The notes under the pieces: model-generated
The model's database searches: none
Told to the model about the DNA's origin: nothing
Seen by the model: only the letters and a program-made list of their open reading frames with translations
Translations under genes and position numbers: made by a program
DNA from: JAAUSY01 sp964526735
GTDB taxonomy: Bacteria; Chloroflexota; Chloroflexia; Chloroflexales; Chloroflexaceae
Assembly (NCBI GenBank): GCA_964526735.1
Contig: CAZGLO010000037.1
Coordinates: 1 to 35,114 of the forward strand
Direction: 5' to 3'
Length of the DNA: 35,114 nucleotides
Shown here: in pieces, positions 23,818-31,198 of the stretch
How positions within the stretch are numbered: the first letter of the stretch is position 1
How the letters are laid out: every line of letters starts with the position of its first letter

Positions 23818-25494
23818 ATGCTACCTTTGGTTCGTCAGACAAGACACCTCCGCCGTTACCGCCAGATCGCCCAAGTGCTTGGGCATCATGGCTTCGGGTA
23901 TATTCTTGAACAGCTTGGGCTTACCAACTTACTCTCGCTCCCGCGCCGCGCCGTGTTGCGCGTCCCGCCTCCGCAGCGCATTGGGGCGGCAGAGCGGCTG
24001 TGCCAGGTGCTCATCGATCTTGGCCCGACCTTCGTCAAGATCGGCCAATTTTTGAGCACCCGCGCCGATCTTCTGCCCCCCAACCTCATCACCGAGCTTG
24101 AGAAGCTCCAGGATACGGTGCCGCCCTTCCCCAGTGAAGAAGCGATTGACGTGATTGAGAGTGAATTGGGTCAGTCTATCCATCAACTCTTCAAGCACTT
24201 TGAGCGGGAGCCGCTTGCCGCCGCGTCGCTTGGCCAAGTCCACGGGGCGATCCTCCACACGGGGGAGCATGTGGCGGTGAAAGTACAGCGTCCTGACATC
24301 GCGACGCTTATCGAGACTGACCTGGCGGTGCTTGCTGACCTGGCGGCGCTTGCCCAAGAGCGTACGCTCATCGGTGAGCAGTATGACCTCAATGAGCTGG
24401 CGTGGGAATTTAGCACCACCCTCCGCCGCGAGCTTGACTACAAACGCGAAGGCCGCAATGCCGAACGGTTCCGCCGTATCTTTGCCGACTCCGATTATGT
24501 GGTCATCCCGACCATCTATTGGGACTATACGAGCAACCGCGTCCTGACGACACAGCGGTTCTACGGCGTCAAGATCAACCAAGTCCAGAAGCTCAAAGAG
24601 AAGGGTATTGATCCGGTTATCCTCTCACGAAACAGCACACAGGTCATCTTTCAGGAGATCTTTAGCGGCTTTTTCCACGCCGACCCGCATCCGGGAAACT
24701 TCTTTGCGCTTGAGGGCGAACGCATTGGCGCGGTAGACTTCGGCCAAGTGGGCATTATGGATCGCGAAATGACCCGCCAAGTGATGTTTATGGTTTCCGG
24801 CATCATCGACCGCGACCCAGATAAGTCGTTGCGGGCATTGGTTGGGCTTGGGATGCTAGAGCGCCAAGAGATTGATAGTGCCGTCCGCCGCGATATGCAG
24901 CTCTTCATTGATAGCCTTTCGGGGCAGTCGCTTGATGCCATCTCGGCGCACGTGGCGGGGGGAGAACTCTTCGCGATTGTGCGGCGCAACCGCTTGACCA
25001 TGCCCGGGCCGGTTGCCACCCTGCTCAAGGCCATCATCATGATGGAGGGCATTGGCTTGCGGCTTGACCCCAACCTGAACGTCTTCAAAGTGGCCAAACC
25101 CTATGCGCAAAAGGCGTTGGTGGAGGAACTCTCCCCCAAAGTCATGCGCGCCCGGATGTGGCAACAAACCCGCATCGTGGGCGAGACCGCGCTTGAGCTT
25201 CCTGAGCAGTTTGGCAATATCCTGCGGCGGCTCAACAAGGGCGAATTGCACGTCCGCACCCACGAGATGGAATTACGCAGTCTGTCGCGCTCTATCGTCA
25301 GCGCGGCAAACTATCTTGCGCTCTCTATCGTGCTGGGGTCGCTGATTATTGGGCTTGGCTTTATTGCCGTCGCAATAGGGATTGGCGGGTGGGGAGGGCC
25401 TATCCCCACCGTGCTGATGGTCATGGCTGCGTTGGGCGCATTGGTCGCGACCCTTTTCTTGGGGTTGGCGCTCTTCCGAGGGAGCGATATCTAG
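23818..25494 (+). CDS. ABC1/UbiB family atypical kinase
   Basis: Member of the ABC1/ADCK/UbiB family, ATPases that support isoprenoid quinone synthesis or lipid transport. Signature KIGQFLSTRADLL starts at residue 74, then AAASLGQVHGA, VAVKVQRP (ATP-binding Lys), HADPHPGNFF and VDFGQ (metal-binding Asp of the DFG-like motif). The C-terminus has two hydrophobic helices (about 500-550) that should anchor it. AAGG lies about 9 bases before the ATG. A second, longer homologue lies at 31199-33022. In an organism using menaquinone, a role in quinone handling is likely but not shown. Confidence 0.92.
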   Translation: MLPLVRQTRHLRRYRQIAQVLGHHGFGYILEQLGLTNLLSLPRRAVLRVPPPQRIGAAERLCQVLIDLGPTFVKIGQFLSTRADLLPPNLITELEKLQDTVPPFPSEEAIDVIESELGQSIHQLFKHFEREPLAAASLGQVHGAILHTGEHVAVKVQRPDIATLIETDLAVLADLAALAQERTLIGEQYDLNELAWEFSTTLRRELDYKREGRNAERFRRIFADSDYVVIPTIYWDYTSNRVLTTQRFYGVKINQVQKLKEKGIDPVILSRNSTQVIFQEIFSGFFHADPHPGNFFALEGERIGAVDFGQVGIMDREMTRQVMFMVSGIIDRDPDKSLRALVGLGMLERQEIDSAVRRDMQLFIDSLSGQSLDAISAHVAGGELFAIVRRNRLTMPGPVATLLKAIIMMEGIGLRLDPNLNVFKVAKPYAQKALVEELSPKVMRARMWQQTRIVGETALELPEQFGNILRRLNKGELHVRTHEMELRSLSRSIVSAANYLALSIVLGSLIIGLGFIAVAIGIGGWGGPIPTVLMVMAALGALVATLFLGLALFRGSDI

Positions 25495-25506
25495 AAACAA
25501 CCGCTC

Positions 25507-26013
25507 ATGGCTAACCATCTCTACTCCTCAGACCAGAAAGGCAGCTATTTACTGCTTTTCCGCCTTGAGGAGGATCAATCCCACATCACCATCGGGAAGC
25601 TTGGCACATTTGATTTTGTTGCCGGATGCTATCTCTACGTTGGGAGCGCCTTTGGGAGTGGTGGCCTGGCCGCACGGCTGCGCCACCACCAAAAACGGCA
25701 TAAACCGCGCCCGCATTGGCACATCGACTATCTGCGCCCCCACCTGCAATTGACAGAGATATGGGTGATAGCCGGGCCGCTGAAGTTGGAGCACTCTTGG
25801 TGCCGCGCCCTGACGAACATCCCCGACACGACCATCCCCGTGCCGCGGTTCGGCGCAAGCGACTCGACGTGTGCGGCGCACCTTTTCTATCGCCAAAAGC
25901 GCCCCTCCACCTCAAACCTGTTTGATGCGCTGTTTGATAGCGTCCCATTTGACCACCCCAATGCCCAAAACCTCTCGATTGAGGTGCACCCTCATCAAGA
26001 GACCGCTTCGTAG
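25507..26013 (+). CDS. DUF123 GIY-YIG family protein
   Basis: A 168-residue protein of the DUF123 branch of the GIY-YIG nuclease superfamily. The short lead GCYLYVGSAFGSGGLAARL near residues 40-58 matches the modified GIY-YIG core, HWHIDYL follows, and a late RFGASDSTCAAHLFY block carries the family's conserved Ser-Asp-Cys stretch. Some homologues are fused to endonuclease III, suggesting DNA repair; no such partner is adjacent. The gene starts 12 bases after the ABC1 kinase with no clear ribosome binding site, so it may depend on coupling. Its 3' end overlaps the convergent feoC gene by 19 bases. Confidence 0.85.
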   Translation: MANHLYSSDQKGSYLLLFRLEEDQSHITIGKLGTFDFVAGCYLYVGSAFGSGGLAARLRHHQKRHKPRPHWHIDYLRPHLQLTEIWVIAGPLKLEHSWCRALTNIPDTTIPVPRFGASDSTCAAHLFYRQKRPSTSNLFDALFDSVPFDHPNAQNLSIEVHPHQETAS

Positions 26014-26246
26014 CATTTGGGGGCTTGCTTCTTTGTTGCGCACTTCTTGTGGAAGGGGCACGATGGGCACTGAGGAAGAGACATGTCGTCCTGCGGCTCT
26101 TCTGCCACCGCCACGCGCCCTTTGCGCTCCAGCGTCAGCAGCATCCCTTCGAGGGTTGGTAGGTCGATGTTGGTTTGTTGGCTCAAAAAAGAAAGCGACA
26201 CCGGCGCTTGGTATCGCTTCAATGTGGCCAAAATGAGGTCAAGCAT
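25995..26246 (-). CDS. feoC: FeoC-like winged-helix protein
   Basis: An 83-residue protein at the end of the feo operon. The N-terminal 50 residues fit a small winged helix (LSFLSQQTNIDLPTLEGMLL), and the C-terminus has four cysteines (CPSC, then KKC and PKC) able to hold an iron-sulfur cluster or zinc, as in FeoC. FeoC in enterobacteria protects FeoB from proteolysis and may act as a regulator. The start at 26246 is the only ATG in a suitable place; it lies 66 bases after the feoB membrane gene. Tail-to-tail overlap with the DUF123 gene is 19 bases. Confidence 0.85.
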   Translation of the reverse strand: MLDLILATLKRYQAPVSLSFLSQQTNIDLPTLEGMLLTLERKGRVAVAEEPQDDMSLPQCPSCPFHKKCATKKQAPKCYEAVS

Positions 26247-26312
26247 AGGGCTTTTGTATCCTGCTCTGTCTTGCTTTGTCCGATGTTTCTATGATGTTTC
26301 TATATGCGTTGG

Positions 26313-28043
26313 CTACCCTAATCCCAGTAGCTTGCCGCCCTGGAATACCACAAATGCGACGATCCACGCAATCGCGAGCTGGCCGAAAATACTCACCCGC
26401 GTCCACTTCGCACCGAACTCATGCCACTCTGCCGCTACCGCGACCATACACGGCGTATAGAGCAGCACGAAGACCATAAACGCCAATGCTGCTAATGCCC
26501 CGTGGCCGCCGCTGCTCTGCTCAAAGCTGGTTTGTATGGCGAGCATGAGGTTAGAGGGGGCGTTTTCTTCTTCGCCGCCGCCCACATTAATACCGAATAC
26601 CCCCGGAATTGCCTTGAATGCATCAACAATTGCCGTCCCCAAGCCAACGAAAATACCTTGTACATCCTCAACGAAGGTGGTTGGCTCCGCAGCTTCCTCC
26701 TCATCAACGTGGTAGATTTGCGCCATCGTGCTGATGACGACCTCCTTGGCTACAAAGCCGGTGATGAGCGACCCACTCGCCTCCCAACTGCCGAAGCCCA
26801 GCGGCTCAAAGACCGGCGCGGCAATCTGTGAGATGGTCGCAAACGCACTCTGGTCAAGCTCTGCATCGGCGAATGAGCCGGTGCCGCCGGTCGGGGTGGC
26901 AACCAAGAACCAAATCACGATACTGGTCGCCAGGATGACCGTCCACGCCTTCTTGAGGAAGGCAGATGAGCGCTCCCACATCAGAAACCAGATATTCCGA
27001 AAGGTCGGCAGACGGTAGGGAGGCAACTCCATGATGAAGGGCGATTGCGTTTTGGTCTTGAAGACGGTGTGTTTGAGGATAATACCAAGCACTACCGCCA
27101 CCGCAATCCCCAACAGATACATCCCCCATATCACCAGCCCGCTGAAGGCCGGAAAGAAGACTGCCGCCATCAGTACATAGACCGGCAACCGTGCACCACA
27201 GCTCATAAAAGGTACGAGCAACCCCGTCAAGATGCGGTCTTTCTCGTTTTCGAGCGTTCGGGTGGCATAAAAGGCCGGTACCGTACAGCCAAATCCCACC
27301 ACCATCGGCATAAAGCTCTTGCCGTGTAGGCCAAGCGCGTGCATCAGGCGATCCATCACGAAGGCCGCCCGCGCCATATAGCCGGAGTCTTCTAGGATGG
27401 CGAGGGCGAAGTAGAGCGACATTAAGACCGGCACAAAGACCAAAACACCCCCAACCCCCGCAATCACCCCATCGACGAGCAGCCCCTCAACCCACGTCCC
27501 GCCAAGACCCGCCAAATGAAGCAAGGCGACGACCCAGTTGGTGAGCGGGCCGCCAATGACCCCATCAACCCAATCGACAAAGGGGCCTGCTACATCGGTC
27601 GTCACCTTGAAAACAACCCACATCAGAGCGAGGAATATCGGGATACCAAGGAGACGATGCGTCACGATTTTGTCTATCTTATCCGACGCCGTCTCACGTG
27701 AGTAGTCGGGCCGCACCACGGCAGACCGTACCAGTGAGGAGATAAAGTGGTAACGCTTATCGGTCAGGGCAATATCAAGGTCATCTTCGTAGGAGGTGTG
27801 GAGGTGGTTCTCGCAAAAGCGGAGCGTCTCAAGCACATATTCGCCATTCCGCGCACCGCGCACCCGTTCTATCATGGTGGGGTCGCCCTCCAGCAGCTGA
27901 ATCGCCAACCACCGCGGGTGATACATATAAAACAGCTCTGGCGACTGCTTAATCGCTTCGCTGAGATAGGTGATGCCCGTCTCTATCTGCTCCCCATAGG
28001 AGACATACACTGGCTGAGAAAATGTTGTGGTATTGGTCGTCAT
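26313..28043 (-). CDS. feoB: FeoB membrane permease part (split FeoB)
   Basis: Ferrous iron transporter core. The N-terminal 120 residues match the GDI/helical domain that in ordinary FeoB follows the G domain. The transmembrane part follows with the two Gate-type repeats: VVGFGCTVPAFYATRTLENE and PFMSCGARLP (conserved cysteines) and GFVAKEVVISTMAQIYH in the second half. At 576 residues it lacks only the GTPase. The start ATG at 28041-28043 overlaps the stop of the G-domain gene by ATGA, so translation is coupled. No obvious frame error joins the two halves: each has a clean start or stop at a domain boundary. Confidence 0.94.
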   Translation of the reverse strand: MTTNTTTFSQPVYVSYGEQIETGITYLSEAIKQSPELFYMYHPRWLAIQLLEGDPTMIERVRGARNGEYVLETLRFCENHLHTSYEDDLDIALTDKRYHFISSLVRSAVVRPDYSRETASDKIDKIVTHRLLGIPIFLALMWVVFKVTTDVAGPFVDWVDGVIGGPLTNWVVALLHLAGLGGTWVEGLLVDGVIAGVGGVLVFVPVLMSLYFALAILEDSGYMARAAFVMDRLMHALGLHGKSFMPMVVGFGCTVPAFYATRTLENEKDRILTGLLVPFMSCGARLPVYVLMAAVFFPAFSGLVIWGMYLLGIAVAVVLGIILKHTVFKTKTQSPFIMELPPYRLPTFRNIWFLMWERSSAFLKKAWTVILATSIVIWFLVATPTGGTGSFADAELDQSAFATISQIAAPVFEPLGFGSWEASGSLITGFVAKEVVISTMAQIYHVDEEEAAEPTTFVEDVQGIFVGLGTAIVDAFKAIPGVFGINVGGGEEENAPSNLMLAIQTSFEQSSGGHGALAALAFMVFVLLYTPCMVAVAAEWHEFGAKWTRVSIFGQLAIAWIVAFVVFQGGKLLGLG

Positions 28044-28615
28044 ACTGCCTTCTCCCGTTCTTCAGCAGAATGTATCGGTTGATGGTTCAACGTTTTCTGC
28101 GTGTTTGTTAGTACATTCGCGGCCTGAGGGGCGATAATTGCCTCCTTCAGCGCAAGCAACCCCTTCCCGCTACTCGCCACCATAGGGATGACGGGAATAC
28201 CATGGAGCATCCGCGAGAGCTGCGCAGTGTTGATAGCAATCTCCCGTGCCTCCGCAACATCCATCATATTGAGCGCCAGAATGACCGGAACAGTCGTCTC
28301 CAAGATTTGGACGGTCAGGTAGAGGTTGCGCTCAAGGTTCGCCGCATCAACCACGTTCACGACCGCATTGGGGCGCTGCTCAACGATATAATCGCGGGCG
28401 ATCTGCTCCTCAAGCGAGTAGGCGGAGAGGCTATATGTCCCTGGCAGGTCAACAATATCGACCTCTTGGCCATTGTGCTTCAGGACACCCTCTTTTTTCT
28501 CAACCGTTTTCCCCGGCCAATTGCCGACGTGCTGCCGCGAACCGGTCAGCGCATTGAAGATGGTGCTTTTTCCGGCATTGGGGTTGCCTGCGAGCGCAAT
28601 TACGCGCCGTGTCAT
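28040..28615 (-). CDS. feoB: FeoB GTPase part (split FeoB)
   Basis: Stand-alone G domain of the Fe2+ transporter. G1 GNPNAGKST at about 10-18, G3 DLPGTYSLS, G4 NMMD and G5-like VASSGKG are present, with switch I region GNWPGKTVEKKEG. It is 191 residues, ending with about 20 polar residues just where the GDI domain would begin. It overlaps the His-rich feoA by ATGA at its start and the permease gene by ATGA at its end. GTP hydrolysis presumably acts on the permease through the GDI domain carried by the other subunit. Confidence 0.94.
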   Translation of the reverse strand: MTRRVIALAGNPNAGKSTIFNALTGSRQHVGNWPGKTVEKKEGVLKHNGQEVDIVDLPGTYSLSAYSLEEQIARDYIVEQRPNAVVNVVDAANLERNLYLTVQILETTVPVILALNMMDVAEAREIAINTAQLSRMLHGIPVIPMVASSGKGLLALKEAIIAPQAANVLTNTQKTLNHQPIHSAEEREKAV

Positions 28616-29031
28616 GCTTGAGCCTCCTGTTCTGTGGTCAAAAGGGGTGATGATTTTGGGGATTCACTCTTCTCCGGGGCTTCTTCGGGGAGCAGGCGGA
28701 CAAAAACCTTATGCGCAAGCCCGCGCTCTACCACCAGACGGGTATCATTCATCGCAACCAATAATGGGCCATTGCCCTGCTGCTGAATAACCGTCAGGTG
28801 GATGCCAGCCGCGAGGCCGAGGCTTGAGAGGCGGCGAGCAACGCATTGACCCGCCGCCACATCAACAACCTGGGCACGCTGTCCAGGCGGTACCAGAGAG
28901 AGCCGAAGTAATGGCTCACCTGATAAACGGCGGCGATGAGGACGGTGGTGGTTGCACTCGTGGTCTTGTTCGTGGTCGTCATGATGATCATGGCAATCTC
29001 CACGGCAACCGCAGTGGTCATGATGGCTCAT
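28612..29031 (-). CDS. feoA: FeoA-domain protein with His/Cys-rich N-terminus
   Basis: A 139-residue protein whose core (about 40-115) is an SH3-like FeoA domain (RRLSSLGLAAGIHLTVIQ, LVVERGLAHKVFVRLL). Ahead of it is a stretch of about 35 residues with many His, Asp and four Cys, likely to bind metal ions. The tail is Glu/Ser-rich. It is the second of two FeoA genes in the operon and overlaps both neighbours by ATGA. FeoA proteins bind FeoB and are needed for full uptake; the metal-rich head suggests delivery, buffering or sensing of iron (or of Zn/Ni), which is inference. Confidence 0.87.
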   Translation of the reverse strand: MSHHDHCGCRGDCHDHHDDHEQDHECNHHRPHRRRLSGEPLLRLSLVPPGQRAQVVDVAAGQCVARRLSSLGLAAGIHLTVIQQQGNGPLLVAMNDTRLVVERGLAHKVFVRLLPEEAPEKSESPKSSPLLTTEQEAQA

Positions 29032-29276
29032 GCTGATACCTCCACAACGATATCTTTCGCTTCAGACTTGCGCAATGAGAGCTGATACCCCTTCACAATA
29101 AGCTCAACCGGATCACCAAGCGGAGCCACCGCCTTGACTTTGACCACTTCCCCTGTGACCAGCCCCATGTCAAGAAGACGGCGACGGGTGGCTTTTTCCC
29201 CGCCAACACGCACAATCGTCGCGGTTGCCCCGACGGGGACGTTGGATAAGAGCGTTTGGTTTGCATTGACGACCAT
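29028..29276 (-). CDS. feoA: FeoA iron transport accessory protein
   Basis: An 82-residue SH3-like FeoA with the family pattern RRRLLDMGLVTGEVVKV, PLGDPVELIVKG and a C-terminal LRKSEAKDIVVE. The ATG at 29274-29276 is preferred because GGAAGGAA lies about 6 bases upstream; an upstream TTG 17 codons earlier would run through the operator region and is unlikely. First gene of the feo operon; its stop overlaps the start of the second feoA by ATGA. Confidence 0.92.
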   Translation of the reverse strand: MVVNANQTLLSNVPVGATATIVRVGGEKATRRRLLDMGLVTGEVVKVKAVAPLGDPVELIVKGYQLSLRKSEAKDIVVEVSA

Positions 29277-29303
29277 GTAGGTTCCTTCCCGAATAGTCTT
29301 TTG

Positions 29304-29317
29304 TTTGGTAACCCTAA
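29304..29317 (-). promoter_or_regulatory. DtxR-like operator half of a pair, proximal
   Basis: Plus-strand TTTGGTAACCCTAA matches 12 of 14 bases of the copy at 29345-29358. Read on the minus strand it is TTAGGGTTACCAAA, which agrees with the start of the DtxR/IdeR box (TTAGG-N-TA-x-CC-x-AA) at about 10 of 14 positions. It lies in the untranslated leader of feoA. Confidence 0.5.
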
Positions 29318-29344
29318 TTTGTTCCAAGGTTTTAGGTGTATTGT

Positions 29345-29358
29345 TTTGGTTACCCTTA
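29345..29358 (-). promoter_or_regulatory. DtxR-like operator half of a pair, distal
   Basis: Plus-strand TTTGGTTACCCTTA, minus-strand TAAGGGTAACCAAA. It lies just downstream of the -10 of the feo promoter, around the expected start site, a good place for a repressor. The two copies are 41 bases apart start to start, about four helical turns. An iron- or manganese-responsive DtxR-family repressor is the natural candidate; none is encoded in the window. Confidence 0.5.
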
Positions 29359-29368
29359 TGATTTGTGT

Positions 29369-29396
29369 ATTATACAGAAAACCTGATGGTTGTCAA
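29369..29396 (-). promoter_or_regulatory. consensus sigma-70-type promoter for feo operon
   Basis: On the minus strand TTGACA (29391-29396) is followed after 16 bases by TATAAT (29369-29374), both perfect hexamers. The expected start is near 29362, giving a leader of about 85 bases before feoA. Such a strong promoter with operator-like repeats downstream implies repression in iron-rich conditions. Confidence 0.85.
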
Positions 29397-29465
29397 GCCG
29401 ATTTTTGTTATGATAGTTAAAATAGGTTATAATAATCTTAAGGGGGTGCCTTACAATAATGAACG

Positions 29466-31142
29466 CTACTGCTCTACCAAGGCCTCCAACTGCGCCTCCG
29501 CCCGCTCCCGCCACTCAGACGCCGGTGCTTGGTTGATGGTGCGTATGAAGGCGGTGCGGGCGGTTTCAACCCTCCCCAACGCGGCAAACGCCATCCCCTG
29601 GTAGTAGGATGACTCTGCTCCGCCCCCATACAATTGCGCGGTGGCGGCAGCTTCAATCACGGTCATATAGTCTCCGCACGCATATGCCGCAGCAGCAAGG
29701 GCTGTCCACGTATCGGCGCGTGTCGGCAGCCTATCAACGGCAATGTGCGCGGCGGGCAACCCCAATGGACACGTCCCATACCCCGTGTCAAGGTAGAATT
29801 GTGCCGCAAGCAACGCATATTTTCCGCGTTGGGCAGCAGGAGCACGGGCAATCGCCTGCTGATAAACTTCGCTGGCGTGGTGATAATCGGCTTGGGCAAG
29901 GTACCATTGTGCCCAGGCGAGGAGGGTGTTGGGGTCGCCGCCCGCGGCCAGCGTCAGCTTTTCAAGGTGAGCCTGTGCACTGCTCATATCACCGGCCTGC
30001 AGATAGCCAAGCACCAGCATCGACCGCAGTGCAGGGACAGCCGGATACCGCTCTACAATCGTTTCCAACGCCGCCAGCGATGCCACCTCAAATTGCCCAT
30101 CAGCCCGCTGATTATCGGCGCGCCACTGCGCATAGGCGGTAAAGGCGGCGACATTTTGGCTATTGGGCGCGGCGGCGGGGATATGCGCAAAACTGCGGAT
30201 GGCAAGCTCGGGGTGGCCGCGTTGGAGGTAGAATTGCCCCAATAGTTGCAAACGCTCGTATATAGGCTCTTCTATCGCCAATATCGCCGCAAGTTGGCCC
30301 GCATCATCCTGCCCCACCTCCCCGCTGATGGTCGGCAGGAGGGGGGAGAGGAACGGCTCAAGTGAACGGATAGCCTTATTTCTTTTGGTGTGCCTAAAGA
30401 AATACCATCCGGCGAATGGGTCATCGGGAGTGGGGGCGGTGGAGCGGTAGGGAGGGCGGAGGGGGAAGTCTTCCTGAAGGGCAATACGGGCAATGATAGG
30501 GGTCTCAATGGCGGTCAGGAAGGCAAATCGGTAGCGGGCAAACTGCTGCCACGACCGCGGCAGAGGAAGCATCAAACCGGCGCGGTATTCGGCCTCTGCA
30601 TCGCGATATTGGCGCTTTTGGAGGTGATATTCCCCCGCCAACACCCGCGCCACGCCCTCAAACGGCGCAAAGCTCTCAGCCTCTTTGGTATGTTCGCCTT
30701 GCAGATGGGCTAGATGGCGTAGGTAGAGGAGCGCAATCGTACGCTCTTCCCCCGCCACACCCGCCGCCAAACTACGCTGTATCATCGATTGGGCGGTGGG
30801 GTACTCTCCACGGAGGGTATGCACCACTCCAAGGCGCAAAAACAGCCGTGCGTCTGCGCTGTCGTCGGGAGGGGGAGACGTGTCGTCAGGAGCGGTATCA
30901 CGATGACGGGCCGCCAACGTCCGGTAACGCTCATATGCCTGATGGTAATGGCGTGCGGCGAAGAGCGAATCGGCTTGGTCGAGGGGAGTGGGGGGCGGTT
31001 GAAGTATGATCCACCCGCCCACGCCAACCAATATCAGTAAGACGCTTCCGAATGCGAGCGAAGGCAGGTACCGCGCGGCACAGAGAGAACGTTGGAGTGA
31101 AAAACGTCGTCGGAGCGTCCAAAAGCGTCGGTAAAGAAACAA
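29466..31142 (-). CDS. membrane-anchored TPR-repeat protein
   Basis: A basic N-terminus and one membrane helix (about 28-48) are followed by a long helical, Ala/Tyr/Leu-rich region with many tetratricopeptide-like units (for example AYERYRTL, YRDAEAEYRAG, YHHASEVYQQAI and a last ALGRVETARTAF). TPR arrays are protein-binding scaffolds; no partner can be named. The apparent start at 31142 is TTG without a clear ribosome binding site, so the exact N-terminus is uncertain. It lies 56 bases after an ABC1 kinase on the same strand. Confidence 0.8.
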   Translation of the reverse strand: MFLYRRFWTLRRRFSLQRSLCAARYLPSLAFGSVLLILVGVGGWIILQPPPTPLDQADSLFAARHYHQAYERYRTLAARHRDTAPDDTSPPPDDSADARLFLRLGVVHTLRGEYPTAQSMIQRSLAAGVAGEERTIALLYLRHLAHLQGEHTKEAESFAPFEGVARVLAGEYHLQKRQYRDAEAEYRAGLMLPLPRSWQQFARYRFAFLTAIETPIIARIALQEDFPLRPPYRSTAPTPDDPFAGWYFFRHTKRNKAIRSLEPFLSPLLPTISGEVGQDDAGQLAAILAIEEPIYERLQLLGQFYLQRGHPELAIRSFAHIPAAAPNSQNVAAFTAYAQWRADNQRADGQFEVASLAALETIVERYPAVPALRSMLVLGYLQAGDMSSAQAHLEKLTLAAGGDPNTLLAWAQWYLAQADYHHASEVYQQAIARAPAAQRGKYALLAAQFYLDTGYGTCPLGLPAAHIAVDRLPTRADTWTALAAAAYACGDYMTVIEAAATAQLYGGGAESSYYQGMAFAALGRVETARTAFIRTINQAPASEWRERAEAQLEALVEQ

Positions 31143-31198
31143 TATGCTTGCGAAATGGCGGGCCGTGTGGAAGCGTTTAGGGCTTCCTGAAGGCCTTT

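Noticed and set aside
28035..28050. Sequencing frameshift as the cause of the split feoB
   Set aside because: Each part has a clean start or stop, the cut is at a domain border, and the same ATGA overlap is used at the other feo junctions; a natural split is more likely, though reads should be checked.
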